Source: Primulina eburnea (taxonomy: Eukaryota; Streptophyta; Magnoliopsida; Lamiales; Gesneriaceae). Taken from it: a DNA stretch of 64,000 bases. Both the position numbers and the translations under genes were made by a program. The notes under the pieces are model-generated. The model worked only from the letters and a program-made list of their open reading frames with translations. It searched no databases and was not told the DNA's origin. The stretch is taken from assembly GCF_022965805.1 (NCBI RefSeq), contig NW_027331443.1:36001-100000 (forward strand). Reading direction: 5' to 3'. Every line of letters starts with the position of its first letter. The stretch's first letter is position 1. Below are positions 35,819 through 45,811 of this stretch, in pieces.

Positions 35819-37363
35819 TCTTTATGTTTTTCGTAGTCGTTCATTTTTTTTAGAATTGTGGAATTAAGGTAATAACCAAACAATGATGAGAGTTGACCCA
35901 AAATTCATGTTCCTTGATTACGAATCCGAATGCATGCTACCTTTACTTAACAGTTTCACTTTAATTCACGATTGTTATGATTGTTGATACACCCGATGTC
36001 AAGAGAGTGTTCATGTGGTTTGTGATTTGAATTGTATGAATGGACTCCAAAACCTGGATGTTGATTACTTGTTATTGAGTTGCATGTTTACTAACACAAA
36101 AATGATTCTGGCAGTCTTTGAAATATGTTGGGCCTGTTTTTCCTTGAATAATTTGTCATTTGTTAGCCCTTTGAGCCTTAATGAGATGTGTGATTTGTTC
36201 TGTTTGAATACCCGAAAACATGATCTATCTGTGTTTGTTGATTGGTAAATTGAAAGTAGTCTAGAACTTGGTTTGGCACTCTTCGAGGCGAGATACAGGT
36301 ATTGTGTGACTTAGGGATGATTTAGGCGATTTTTGGAACGTTTGAGCCTTTCAAGCCTACCCATAACTTCATATATACCCTAGTATCCCATGTTTGAGCT
36401 TAATGAAAATCGAATGGAGTGTGCCAAGGCACACAAAAGCCTCCATTCGTATCAATTCTAAACTCCTACATAAACTACCAACTTTTGAGCATATACACTA
36501 GTACCTACCAAAAACTGAGAGAAAAACGAGCATGTGTATCACTGTAAAAGTTCTTCTCCCTTGTGTGCATATAAGAATATCATCGAAAAAAGAAGAAAAA
36601 GATGAAAAGAAAGAAATAAATGTCTATGAAAAGAAAAGAAAAAATGTTGAAAAAAGGGAGAAGGAAAAAGTTGAATACAGAGGAAAAGAGTATGACATGT
36701 GATGTGTAAAAGAGGACAAAATAGTGAATATGTTGTGGCAAGGCAAGTGGAAGTGAAACAAGAGGAAGGAGACGCATGTTGAAAAATAAATTGGTTTGTT
36801 TTCTCTCACTTTTGATTCACTACCTTCATTTGTAGCCACTAGCCATAGCCTAACGTTATAAGCTTAAAAGACCTATTAACCGAGTCACACGTACCCAATA
36901 TACTAGTGGAGAAGAGTTGTCAAATTTAAGCCTATGGACACTTGAAAAATGCCATCGATAGACACAGATTTTGACTGTGTACATGTGCTCATCTCATGAT
37001 ATTGGATTTTATTTGGTTAATTATTGTCTTCATATTACCACTTTGTTGAGCAAAATATTACCCTATAAGTCTTGTTGATTTGTGAAGGTAAAATGTGTGT
37101 CTCAATGATTTTGCTAATTAATTGTGTGTCGAGGAGTCCAGAATTTTATGAGATAAAAAATTTTGAACTGATCTTGGTATTTGGAGTGGGTAAACAAGAA
37201 TAGAAAAACACACACACACGTGAACTGTGAGTAATGTGGCATGTGTTTGATTCAAAATCATGGAAACTATAATCTCTGAGGCTAGTAATTATCCTTTTAT
37301 TCCACAATTCTTGTTCGTTTAGCTACTTTCTTTAGGATGTGTTTAGTCTAGTCTAATTAATGT
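35686..37363 (+). other. 3' non-coding region of Athila-like E
   Basis: It begins with the usual Athila phrase TTGAGGACAATGCAT and a purine-rich AAGTTTGGAGGGGTG (about 35683-35717), then 1.6 kb with no gene. It contains a TA microsatellite and a region of purine-rich AAGAAAAG words (36580-36680) whose translated frames are low-complexity artefacts. The expected final polypurine tract and 3' LTR are missing: the sequence joins D's RT at 37363/37364. Confidence 0.6.
35767..35816. repeat. (TA)n microsatellite
   Basis: A TA run of about 50 bp in the 3' non-coding region of element E. Confidence 0.9.
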
Positions 37364-38250
37364 TTTCGAAGATCTATCTTAGAGAACACTGAAACTCCCT
37401 GTAACTGATCAAACAAGTCCTCGATTTTCGGTAATGGGTATTTATTCTTGATCGTTACCTTGTTCAATTCTCGGTAATAAATACACAGCCTCATGCTCCC
37501 ATCTTTCTTCTTTATGAAGAGTACAGGCGCGCCACACGGTGAGAAACTAGGGCAAATGAATTCCTTTTGAAAAAGCTTCTGAATCTGCTGCTTGAGTTCT
37601 AACATCTCAAATGGAGCTAATCGGTACGGTGCCTTAGAGAATGGCACTGTGCCTAGCATAAGATCAATGGAGAACTCCACCAGTTTCTCTGGCGGAAGGC
37701 CTGTGAAGTCATCTGGAAATACGTAAGCAAAATCTCTGACTACTGGTACTTCAGGTATAGACGGAGTGGTCACGTCAGGTGTGGAACTAATGTTGGCCAA
37801 GAAGGCTTGACTTCCCTTAGAAATAAGTTTCCGTTCTTGCATGCAAGAGATCATGTGAGGGAAACTTCCCCATCTAGCTGTCTCAAAGATAAATTGCTCT
37901 ATACCCAATGGTCTAACCAAAACCGACCTCTTCTCAAAGTCAATCAGGACTCGGTTCTTCGTCAGCCAGTCCATACCCAAGAAAATGTCAAATTCTGGCA
38001 TCGACAACACAATCAAATCTGCATACACTAGGTGGCCTTGTAGTTCGAGATCAATTTCCCTAACCATGCTAGTAGCTGACAACTCTTCCCCTGATGCGAC
38101 GGTCACGGAATAATTCACGTCAAGGCCGACGGTCTAGATATCCAAGTGATTAGCAAACGTCTCCCAGATGAATGAATGAGTGGCCCCAGAATCTATCAAG
38201 GCCTTAGTAGCTAATCTCTTAATGAAAATATTTTCTGTGAGGCGTTAGCA
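37364..38250 (-). pseudogene. Element D pol, first part: protease and RT start
   Basis: On the minus strand the protease starts with an IKR-type block, then LIDSGATHSF near 38175-38205, a stop near 38137, then [10 protein letters not shown] near 37965-38000. A linker leads to [12 protein letters not shown] near 37650-37680, APYRLAP near 37610-37635, FIKKKDGS near 37495-37525, [17 protein letters not shown] near 37430-37480, and FSKIDLR at 37364-37390, where the E insertion interrupts it. The remainder is at 23883-26216. Confidence 0.9.
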
Positions 38251-38331
38251 CAACACAAAACTTATATCTCAAAATTCTAACCTTAACTACATGCATAGTA
38301 GAAATTATACCCCAAGTCACTCAAAATAACT
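38220..38331 (-). other. Intron 3' remnant between gag and protease of D
   Basis: On the minus strand this stretch aligns with the 3' two-thirds of the element C intron (shared TGACTTGG, GATATAAGTTTTGTG and TGCTAAC words) and ends in CCTCACAG before the protease frame. The donor half, together with the gag zinc knuckle, has been deleted at about 38332. Confidence 0.55.
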
Positions 38332-39205
38332 GGGGAGCCTTCTGCTGCGGAACTGGGCCCTTGCCTTTCGGTGTCCCCTGATAAGGCTTCTTCCTTAGCG
38401 GCCCCTGGTAAGGTCTCTTAGGCTGTGGTCGCTGCTGCTGATGATGCTGGTGCTATGGTGCTTGATAGGGCCTCTTGCCCTGCCTCTCATTCTCGATATC
38501 CCTTTGATCATGTTCTGCTGCCAAAGCTCTAGAAACGGCGGCTGTGTAAGTAGTAGGACTAGCAACTCGGACATCATGGCGCAAGATCTGCCGCAATCCA
38601 TCAATGAAATGCCTCAACTTACTCTGGGCATCAATAGGTATCAGGGGCACAAAGTGACACCCCCTCTCAAGCTTCCTGACAAACTCTGCAACACTACCGT
38701 CTCCTTGTCGCAGTGTCATGAATTCTCTGGTCAGTCTGGATCGTACTTCTACAGTGAAGTACTTGGAGTAGAATATCTCCTTAAAGCCATCCCAAGAAAG
38801 GGACTGCGAATTCACTGATACAGATGCGCTCTCCCACCACAGTCTGGCGTCCCCGGACAGTAGAAATGTGGCACACCTGACCCAATCTGCATCTTGTAGC
38901 TCCATAAAGACAAAAATCACCTCGATGGACTTAATCCATCCCTCAGCTGTCATCGGGTCAGTGGTTCCCGAAAACTCCTTTGGGCTCATCCGGCTGAACC
39001 TCTCGTACACTGACTCTGGTCTGGGCCTAGCCCCCGTATCAACTGCAGCCTGGTTCCCCGCAAAGTTTGCGAAGAACTGAGTCATACCTGCAAGCATCTG
39101 TGCCTGCATATCTGGCGGTGGAGGAGGTGGTACGTCTCTCCCCTCCTCTCGAGCCTCTCTGTCCTCATTCCTAGCTTCACGGTTAACAATACGTCTAGGA
39201 GACAT
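38332..39205 (-). pseudogene. Element D gag, lacking the zinc knuckle
   Basis: The frame starts at ATG 39205 (MSPRRIVNREAR leader) and reads openly to a TAG near 38455, then continues in frame through a Q/P/K-rich basic tail to about 38332. Landmarks: PPPPPP near 39115-39130, MSPKEFSGTTDPM near 38955-38995, ARLWWESA near 38825-38850, FMTLRQGD near 38695-38720, LRHFIDGL near 38595-38620. The stop is a CAG-to-TAG type change. The C-terminal zinc knuckle present in C is deleted here with part of the intron. The codons before ATG 39205 that are also open belong to the leader. Confidence 0.88.
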
Positions 39206-39423
39206 ACTGTTCCAAAATTTACCCAACGTGTAAACCAAACATGCATGAATATAATATCAATAGCATACGATAAACGTAATTTGAACTTGAAACATGGACA
39301 TGCCGAAATCATAACTTAATGCTTAATACATGGAAAAATTCAAAAACTTAAATCTTACATACTTGAGGTGTGACTTCGTGAGCTTCTCGCAACTGGAAGT
39401 AGGCGTAACCCTTTACAAGAACA

Positions 39424-39439
39424 CCGCTCTGATACCAAC
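39424..39439 (-). other. Primer-binding site of D, initiator Met tRNA type
   Basis: On the minus strand TTGGTATCAGAGCGG follows the 5' LTR end directly. It fixes the LTR boundary at 39440 and the minus orientation. Confidence 0.88.
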
Positions 39440-42102
39440 TGTAATGTACCGTACTTTTTACTACTAAAAATTTGCGGAAAAATTTAAAGTTTTCTTAGGA
39501 AAAAGGTGAAGCTTCAAAATTAGATAAAATAAACTGTTCATTCCAAGATTGTTGCAACAAAAGATCTAAAAATAAAGTTTGACAAAAGTGCTTGTTTAAA
39601 TCTCAATACCAACATCGTGAAAACAGAGTAATAAAATTTTCGTGCATCAAATCTTATAACATGGGCGGTCCTCGGGTCTAACCTCCTGCTTAGTCCAAGC
39701 CAGCTCCTTGATCCCCACCCCTAGTCTCCTCGACATCCTCCTCACCTGCATCGATCAAATCTAGTGAGTCTAAAGAATCAACACGTATAAACTGGAAGTA
39801 ACAAGTAATATGTGATAAAATAACATGTAACTTTGAAATAGAACATACATACTTGAACTTTAACACGCATGCGAAAGCTTGATCTTACATACATTACATA
39901 GACGTGCCATAACGTGATACTTTTCTTAAACATGCTTGCATACTTTTACATACTTGAACCTACATAACTTCATCATTTTGGTAGAGGTATGTTTCAAAGC
40001 AAGTAAACCATACATAAATACACCTGATCAGACTAAACCACAGTACTGGGTTGACAGGGAAGATCCACTGCCACATACATGAGATCTCTGTTCATGCTTT
40101 AACGGGTGGATTGGTCAATAGTCATGCTTTACCGCTTTCCAATCGCGATCTAAAGCCGTTCATGCTTTAAAAGGGCGATTTGTCCCTGGTCATGCTTTAC
40201 TGCTTCCCAATCTCATATATAATTTGTTCACAAGACATTTAGCATACCTCAAAAACTTAAAATATTTTCTTTTGTACGTCGAACATACTTACTTGGCGTT
40301 GAGGGATTCGTTAGATCTCGCTTGGGGCCTTTGCTGCAACATACTAACCATATTTCAAGCACTTAATTTCCATACTTAGACATAATAATAGTGCTCACCA
40401 CCCAAAATGACAATTTTCTTATGACGTTCTAAATCGCTCAGGACTTGACATCCTTTAATCATTGTACTAAACCATGACATCAACCCCCGAAAAAAATCAT
40501 AAAATGATGTGTGAACATTTCCCAAAACATAGAAAACATGAGTCTAAAATAGTGTTTTAAAAAGTCATGGACGAGCGCCTAGCCGCTGGACAGTGCTGCG
40601 CTGCGGCGCTAGCAATGCCGCATCCCTAGCATTGCGGCTCCGCAAGGGCAGCACTGCGGCGCTAATCCTACGCACAACCAACCCAAAATAACACATTTTG
40701 ATACAATTTTTAAAAGTCACGCTCCAACGACTCGAACCGATGCAACGAGACTCAACTTAGGGTGCTATGACAAGGATTCAACTCAAAAAAATGTCCCCAA
40801 AACAATGACGTACAACAACTACGCAACATAATCCATAAAAATGAATTTTGACACAAAAATACTTTCTACGACTTCTAATGCAACCAAGTGCCTATCGACC
40901 CGAGACGAAGCACCAAACGTCAACTCCACATCATACTCACAATAATTAAACGCAGCAGCAGTCACCCAATGTTCCCAACGAAGCCTGCAACAAATAAACT
41001 TCAAGAATACATCAATAAAATAATTTTCAGAAAACGCAGTTTGAGCAGCCCCACAAAAATGCTCATAACTCACTCAATTTTCGTCCAAATAAATTGATTT
41101 TATATCAAATCGAAGGTATCAAAAAGTTATATGTTTTGTATGCTGAAGGTTTTCCCAAATTCGCGACCAAAAAGTCATAGTAATTGAAAGTAAAGTAGGC
41201 TTTGAAATTTCAGATTTTAAAAGTATTTCAAAATACATCCAAAAAATTTTCTGCTCAAACTCCTACATAACTTACACATGTTTTCATACAAAACACATCA
41301 AAATTTGAACTATGACGAGATCGACGGAGGAAAAACAGAATATACGTGACTTATGATGTTAAAGTTTACCGAACCGATGATACCGAACCGGGAACGGAGC
41401 GAGGGCTGATCCGGACGAACGTGGCACGATTTTCTTGAAATAAAACTCACGAAAATTTACTGGAATACTGAAGGGAATCGGGCGGCTGCTCTCTACTTCA
41501 AGAACCCTAGTTTTTGTTCTCAAATTCTGAAAATAAAATGTGTAGGAGTGTGTTGTGTGTTTTGGTGTGTGGAAAAACGTGTAAGTGTGTGCGAGTGTGT
41601 GTAACGTGTGTATGTTTTAATTAGGAGAAATTATTGCTAAATTAACTAATTAAAATGCTAATAAAAAGTTTAACTCACATCTAATTTAAACAAACTCCTC
41701 AATTAAAATAACAAACTAATTTATAAAATTCTCCTTTTAACAAAATAAAATGCACAAAGCCAACTTTAAAATTTTCAAAATTCTAAACTCGCTAAATACA
41801 TAATTTAGGCTTTAAAATGCTGAAATTTATTAAATTAATTAATATGCCCCCAACATTAACTTAAAGTAAAAATACCATGTTTTAAAATCGCCAAACTCGT
41901 CGCCAATTTCTTTCCTTGATCCCGCGTCGAATAATCGCCTGAAACCTAAAACTCAAGAAAACATTTTAACGTGCATCACATAAATATTAAAGTAATGAAA
42001 TTTAAATAAATCATGACCACTAAAATCATTTTAAACTTAAATAAAAGATTTAATCATTAAATAAATGCATGTGATTTACGTGTACTGATTTTGGGCTCTA
42101 CA
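39440..42102 (-). repeat. 5' LTR of element D (2.66 kb)
   Basis: It spans TGTAATGTACC to GGGCTCTACA. It carries the inverted repeat (one base off, 39765-39780), the subrepeat array (40090-40215) and the GC-rich block at 40567-40675, which is shorter than in the 3' LTR. Short frames such as those near 40888-41097 recur in the partner LTR only because the LTRs are copies. Confidence 0.9.
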
Positions 42103-44337
42103 ATTTATTTGTTATTAACATTTTTAATTAGCCAATTAAGTAACTAAATACCTCCTAACTTACTAAACACATGCACACACACACACGTACACGACACAAC
42201 ACGCATTTCCCTTTGCCTTCCATTTCATTTTTTAAAGAAAACCTAGGGTTCCAAGAACTTGAAGCAGTCGCCCCTTACCCTTCAAATTTTTCCAGCAATT
42301 CACGTTGATTTTGTTGCAAGAAATCGAGCCAAAAATCATACCGGATCAACCCTTGCACCTTTCCCACTTCGGGATCGTCGTTTCAGAATTTTTAAATATC
42401 AAAGGCATGTACAATCTATTGTTTCTGCATCGATCTCGTTATATTATGTGTTGTTATGTTTTAATGAGTAAAAATCTATGTATGTTGTGAAAAAGTTTGA
42501 GCAAAAACATTTGAAATGATTTTTGGATCAAAATTTTTAGATCCGAAAACGTGTCTGCTGTAATTTCGATTACTGCGAAAATTCGGTTGATTTTTTGGAA
42601 ACTTTTTAAACATATAAAACGTAGAACTTTTCGATACCTTCGATTTGACAGTAAATTCGTAATTTTTGGACACTGAAATGAGTGAGTTATGATCGTTTTT
42701 GTGGGACTGCTGAATCTACAATTTTATGAAATGCGTTCTTGATGTGTATTTAAAGTTTATTGTTGCATGCTTCGTTTGGGACCGTTGGATGATCATTGCT
42801 CTATTTAGGTATATTTATTATGAGGTTGGGATGATTTTGGTGCTTCGTTTCATGTCGATAGGAACTTGGTTGCATTAGAAGTCGTAGGAATCATGTTGGT
42901 GTCAAAATGACGTATTCATGAGTTGTGTTGCATTGCATGTCGCGATTCATTGTTTCGGGGCATTGGTGTGAGTTGAATCGTTGCCATAGTGTCCTGGAAT
43001 GAGTCTTTAGGTTTCAGTTTGAGTCGATAGGGCGTGGCTTAGAGTTCGCATCAAATTTGAGCTTTTGGGGTCGAATGGACGCAGAACTAGCGCCGCAGCG
43101 CCCGACACTCGCATGTCGGAACACTGCAGCGCTGTCTGGAGGCGCTACAACGCTAGGGCTGTGGCCCTTCTAGCTCTACGGCGCTAGGCAGCGCTGCAGC
43201 ACAGCAAGGCCCAGCACCTAGGCGCTTGAACATGATTTTTAAACCATTATTTTAGGCTCATGTCTTCTATGTTTTGAGAAATGTTCACACATCATTTTAG
43301 GATTTGTTTTGGGGGTTGATGTCATGTTTAGTACGAAGATTAAACGAGGTCAAGTCCCAAGTGATTTAGAATGTTAAAAGAAATTTCTCATTTCAGGTGG
43401 TGATCACAACTATTACGTCTAAGCTATGAAAAAATTAAGTGCATATAATCATGTAATTATATGCAACAGTGTCCCCAAACGAGATCCAACGAATCCCTCA
43501 ACGCCATGTAAGTATGTTCGACGTGCAAAAGAAAAATAATTTATGTTTTTGAGGTATGATAAATGTCTTGTGACCAATTATGAACGGGTTTGGAAGTCAG
43601 TGAACGTGGTTGATGACTTCTCAACCCCGGTAAAGCATGATCGAGTTTAAATCAGGATTGTAAAGCGGTAAAGCATGACTAGGGACCAATCCAGCTGGCA
43701 AAGCATGACTGGGGATCTCATGTATGTGGTAGTGGACTTTACCTGCAAGCCCAGTACTGTGTTTTAGTTGGATCAGGCGCATTTATATATGGGTCAGTTG
43801 CTTCGAAACATATATCTGTGCAAAATGATGAAGTTTATGCATGTTCAAGTATGTATGTTGCAAGTATGCTTATGAAAAGTTTTATGATGACGTCACATCT
43901 ATGTTTATGTTAATATGTTCAAGTTTCAGTATGTACGCTCTACTTTAAAATGCATGTGGTTTATTACGTATTAATTGTTATTCCAAGTTTATACGTCTTG
44001 AGTCTTTAGACTCACTAGACTTGATCGATGCATGTGAGGACGAGTATGAGGAGATGAGGGGTGGGGACCAATGAGCTGGCTTGGACTGCGCAGGAGGCTA
44101 AACCCGAGGATCGCCCATGTTTTAAGAATTTATGAATGTTGATTCAAATACTCTAATTTTTACGAGATTTTTTACGAAGTTAAACATTTAATATTTTGCA
44201 AAATTCGATTGTAATTGTTTTATTTCAAATATTTTTAGATGAGCAGTATTTTTAACGTAATTTGAAAGGTTATTATTTATTTAAGAAAATTTTTATTTTT
44301 CCCCAAATTTCAAATAGTTTAAAGGTACGGTACATTA
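42103..44337 (+). repeat. 5' LTR of element C, second part
   Basis: This continues the LTR broken at 21218 and runs to GGTACATTACA near 44337. It includes the GC-rich block (43087-43227), the subrepeat array (about 43625-43735) and the inverted repeat TGAGTCTTTAGACTCA at 43999-44014. Both parts together give an LTR of about 2.7 kb, like D's LTRs. A degraded primer-binding site (TTGGTATCAGTGAG) follows. Confidence 0.85.
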
Positions 44338-44352
44338 CAGTTGGTATCAGTG
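44338..44352 (+). other. Degraded primer-binding site of element C
   Basis: GTTGGTATCAGTGAG matches the initiator-Met primer site TGGTATCAGAGC except near its end. It shows that the C LTR is followed by its internal region and that C is in + orientation. Confidence 0.75.
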
Positions 44353-44548
44353 AGATGTTCTTGTAAAGGGTTATGCCTACTGCCAGTTGCGAGAAGTTCA
44401 CGAAGTCACACCTCAAGTATGTAAGTTTTAAAGTTTTAAATTGCTTCATGTATTAAGCATGAAGTCATGATTTCAGCATGTGCATGTCTAAGTTCAAATT
44501 ACGTGCATCCTATGATATTGATATTATGTTCATGCATATTGGGTCTAC

Positions 44549-45632
44549 GTGTTGGGTAATTGTTGGAATACTAGACGTATAGTTGCCTGTGGAACAAGGA
44601 ATGAGGACAGAGAATCTCAGGATGGGGATAGGGCCACTCCACCTTGTCCACCCCCAGATATTCAGGCTCAGATGCTTGCAGGAATGATTCAGTTCTTTGC
44701 ACAGTTTTCGGAGAACCAGACTGCAGTAGACACAGGGGCGAGGCCTAGACTAGACAAAGTTAATGAGATGTTTAGGAGAATGGACCCAAAGGATTTCTCA
44801 GGGACTACAGACCCGATGGTATCTGAAGGATAGATTAAGTCCATCGAGGTAACTTTTGTGTTTATGGAGCTGCAGGATGCAGACAGGGTCAGGTGTGCCA
44901 CATTCCTTCTGACAGGAGACGCCAGACTGTGGTGGGAGAGCGCGTAAGTGTCAGTGAACTTGCAAACACTGACGTGTGATGTTTTCAAGGAGGTCTTCTA
45001 CTCAAAGTACTTCACTGAGGAAGTACAATCCAGACTGACCAGGGAGTTCATGACGATGCGACAGGGAGACATCAGTATGGCAGAGTTCGTCAGAAAGTCC
45101 GAGAGGGGGTGTCACTTTGTGTCCTTGATTGAAAATGATGCCCGAGAGAAGTTGGGGTATTTTATTGATGAATTGCAGACGATATTGCGCCGTGATGTGA
45201 GAGTGGCTGGTCCAACCACCTTTGTTGTTGTCGTGTTTAGAGCCTTGGTGGCAAAACATGACCAAAGGGACATAGAGATGGATAGAAAGGGCAAGAGGAC
45301 CTATCAGGCACCTCAGCAGCAACAAAAGCAGCGACACCAACTTAAGAGGCCTTTCCAGGGACAACATGGGAAGAGGCCAGTTCAGGGACCGCTGAAAGGC
45401 AAGAGTCTTATCCATCAGCAGAAGGCTCCTCAGAGGCCGGGAGAGTACCTGGTGTTCTCGAAGTGCAACCGCAAGAATCCAAGACCGTGTTTATGCGGAT
45501 CAGGAAAATGCTTCATATTCGGAGCCAGCGACCATGTGCTGAAGGACTACCCACAGTGGAGGAAGCCAAACAAGGGGAGAGTGTTCGCCATGCATGCTGA
45601 AGAGGCGAACCCAGATACGACCCTGTTGACTG
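44549..45632 (+). pseudogene. Element C gag with degenerate zinc knuckle
   Basis: The frame opens in the leader at ATG 44549; the usual P-R-R-I-V start near 44570 has lost its own ATG. Landmarks: MDPKDFSGTTDPM near 44780-44820, ARLWWESA near 44920-44945, FMTMRQGD near 45045-45070, and a cysteine-rich C-terminus (C-x-C and C-x2-like residues near 45480-45550) with the distal pattern altered. In-frame stops lie at 44831-44833 (a Trp-to-TAG type change) and 44945-44947. It ends in a split Gly codon at 45632, where the intron begins. Confidence 0.87.
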
Positions 45633-45811
45633 GTGACTTATTTAATTCAGCACCGTATTATTTTTTTATGCATGTATCGAAGTTTATTTGGGAATCATTA
45701 GTGTGCTAGTTAGTATTTTTGGTGACTTGGTGTAGAGATTTTCTACTTTGCATGATGTTAAGATTATAATTTTGGGATATAAGTTTTGTGTGTTGTACTA
45801 ACGTTTCTTAG
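45633..45811 (+). other. Intron between gag and protease of element C
   Basis: The stretch is 179 bp, begins GTGACTTATTT, ends GTTTCTTAG, and has the perfect branch-point word TACTAAC at 45796-45802, 9 bp before the end. Removing it joins the gag Gly codon (first base at 45632) to 45812 in phase, and the joined frame runs directly into the protease block VATKSLIDSGATH. Without removal gag ends at a stop at 45706-45708. D keeps the 3' half of the same intron and family A has a donor at the same codon. Splicing is inferred, not shown. Confidence 0.68.

Larger units (their letters stand above)
26217..37363 (+). mobile_element. Athila-like element E (LTR, intact gag-protease, second ORF; pol and 3' LTR lost)
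   Basis: E begins with the Athila-type LTR start TGATAAGTGC at 26217 and has a primer-binding site complementary to tRNA-Asp. It inserted in the RT of D between the codons for the IDLR and SGYHQ blocks. It carries an intact gag-protease ORF, a leader-like region with palindromic arrays, and a broken second ORF that a family-A solo LTR interrupts. Reverse transcriptase, RNase H and integrase are absent between 29768 and 29940, and there is no 3' LTR: internal sequence runs straight into D at 37363/37364. Without the solo LTR it is 7.4 kb. It cannot transpose alone. Confidence 0.88.
21219..42102 (-). mobile_element. Tekay-like gypsy element D, with element E nested inside
   Basis: D is bounded by TGTAACGTACC at 21219 and GGGCTCTACA at 42102. 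Flanking 5-mers are GTTTA (21214-21218) and ATTTA (42103-42107), a TSD with one change. Coding strand is minus: 5' LTR 39440-42102, gag 39205-38332, intron remnant, protease and RT start 38250-37364, the Athila-like element E (26217-37363), RT end to integrase 26216-23883, and 3' LTR 21219-23846. Without E it is about 9.7 kb. The two LTRs differ at about 20 positions in the first 320 bp by eye, so it is not recent. Its integrase has an internal deletion and pol has many stops. Confidence 0.92.

Noticed and set aside
36580..36839. Phe/Ser-rich minus-strand ORFs
   Set aside because: They are translations of a purine-rich low-complexity stretch in the 3' non-coding region of element E.
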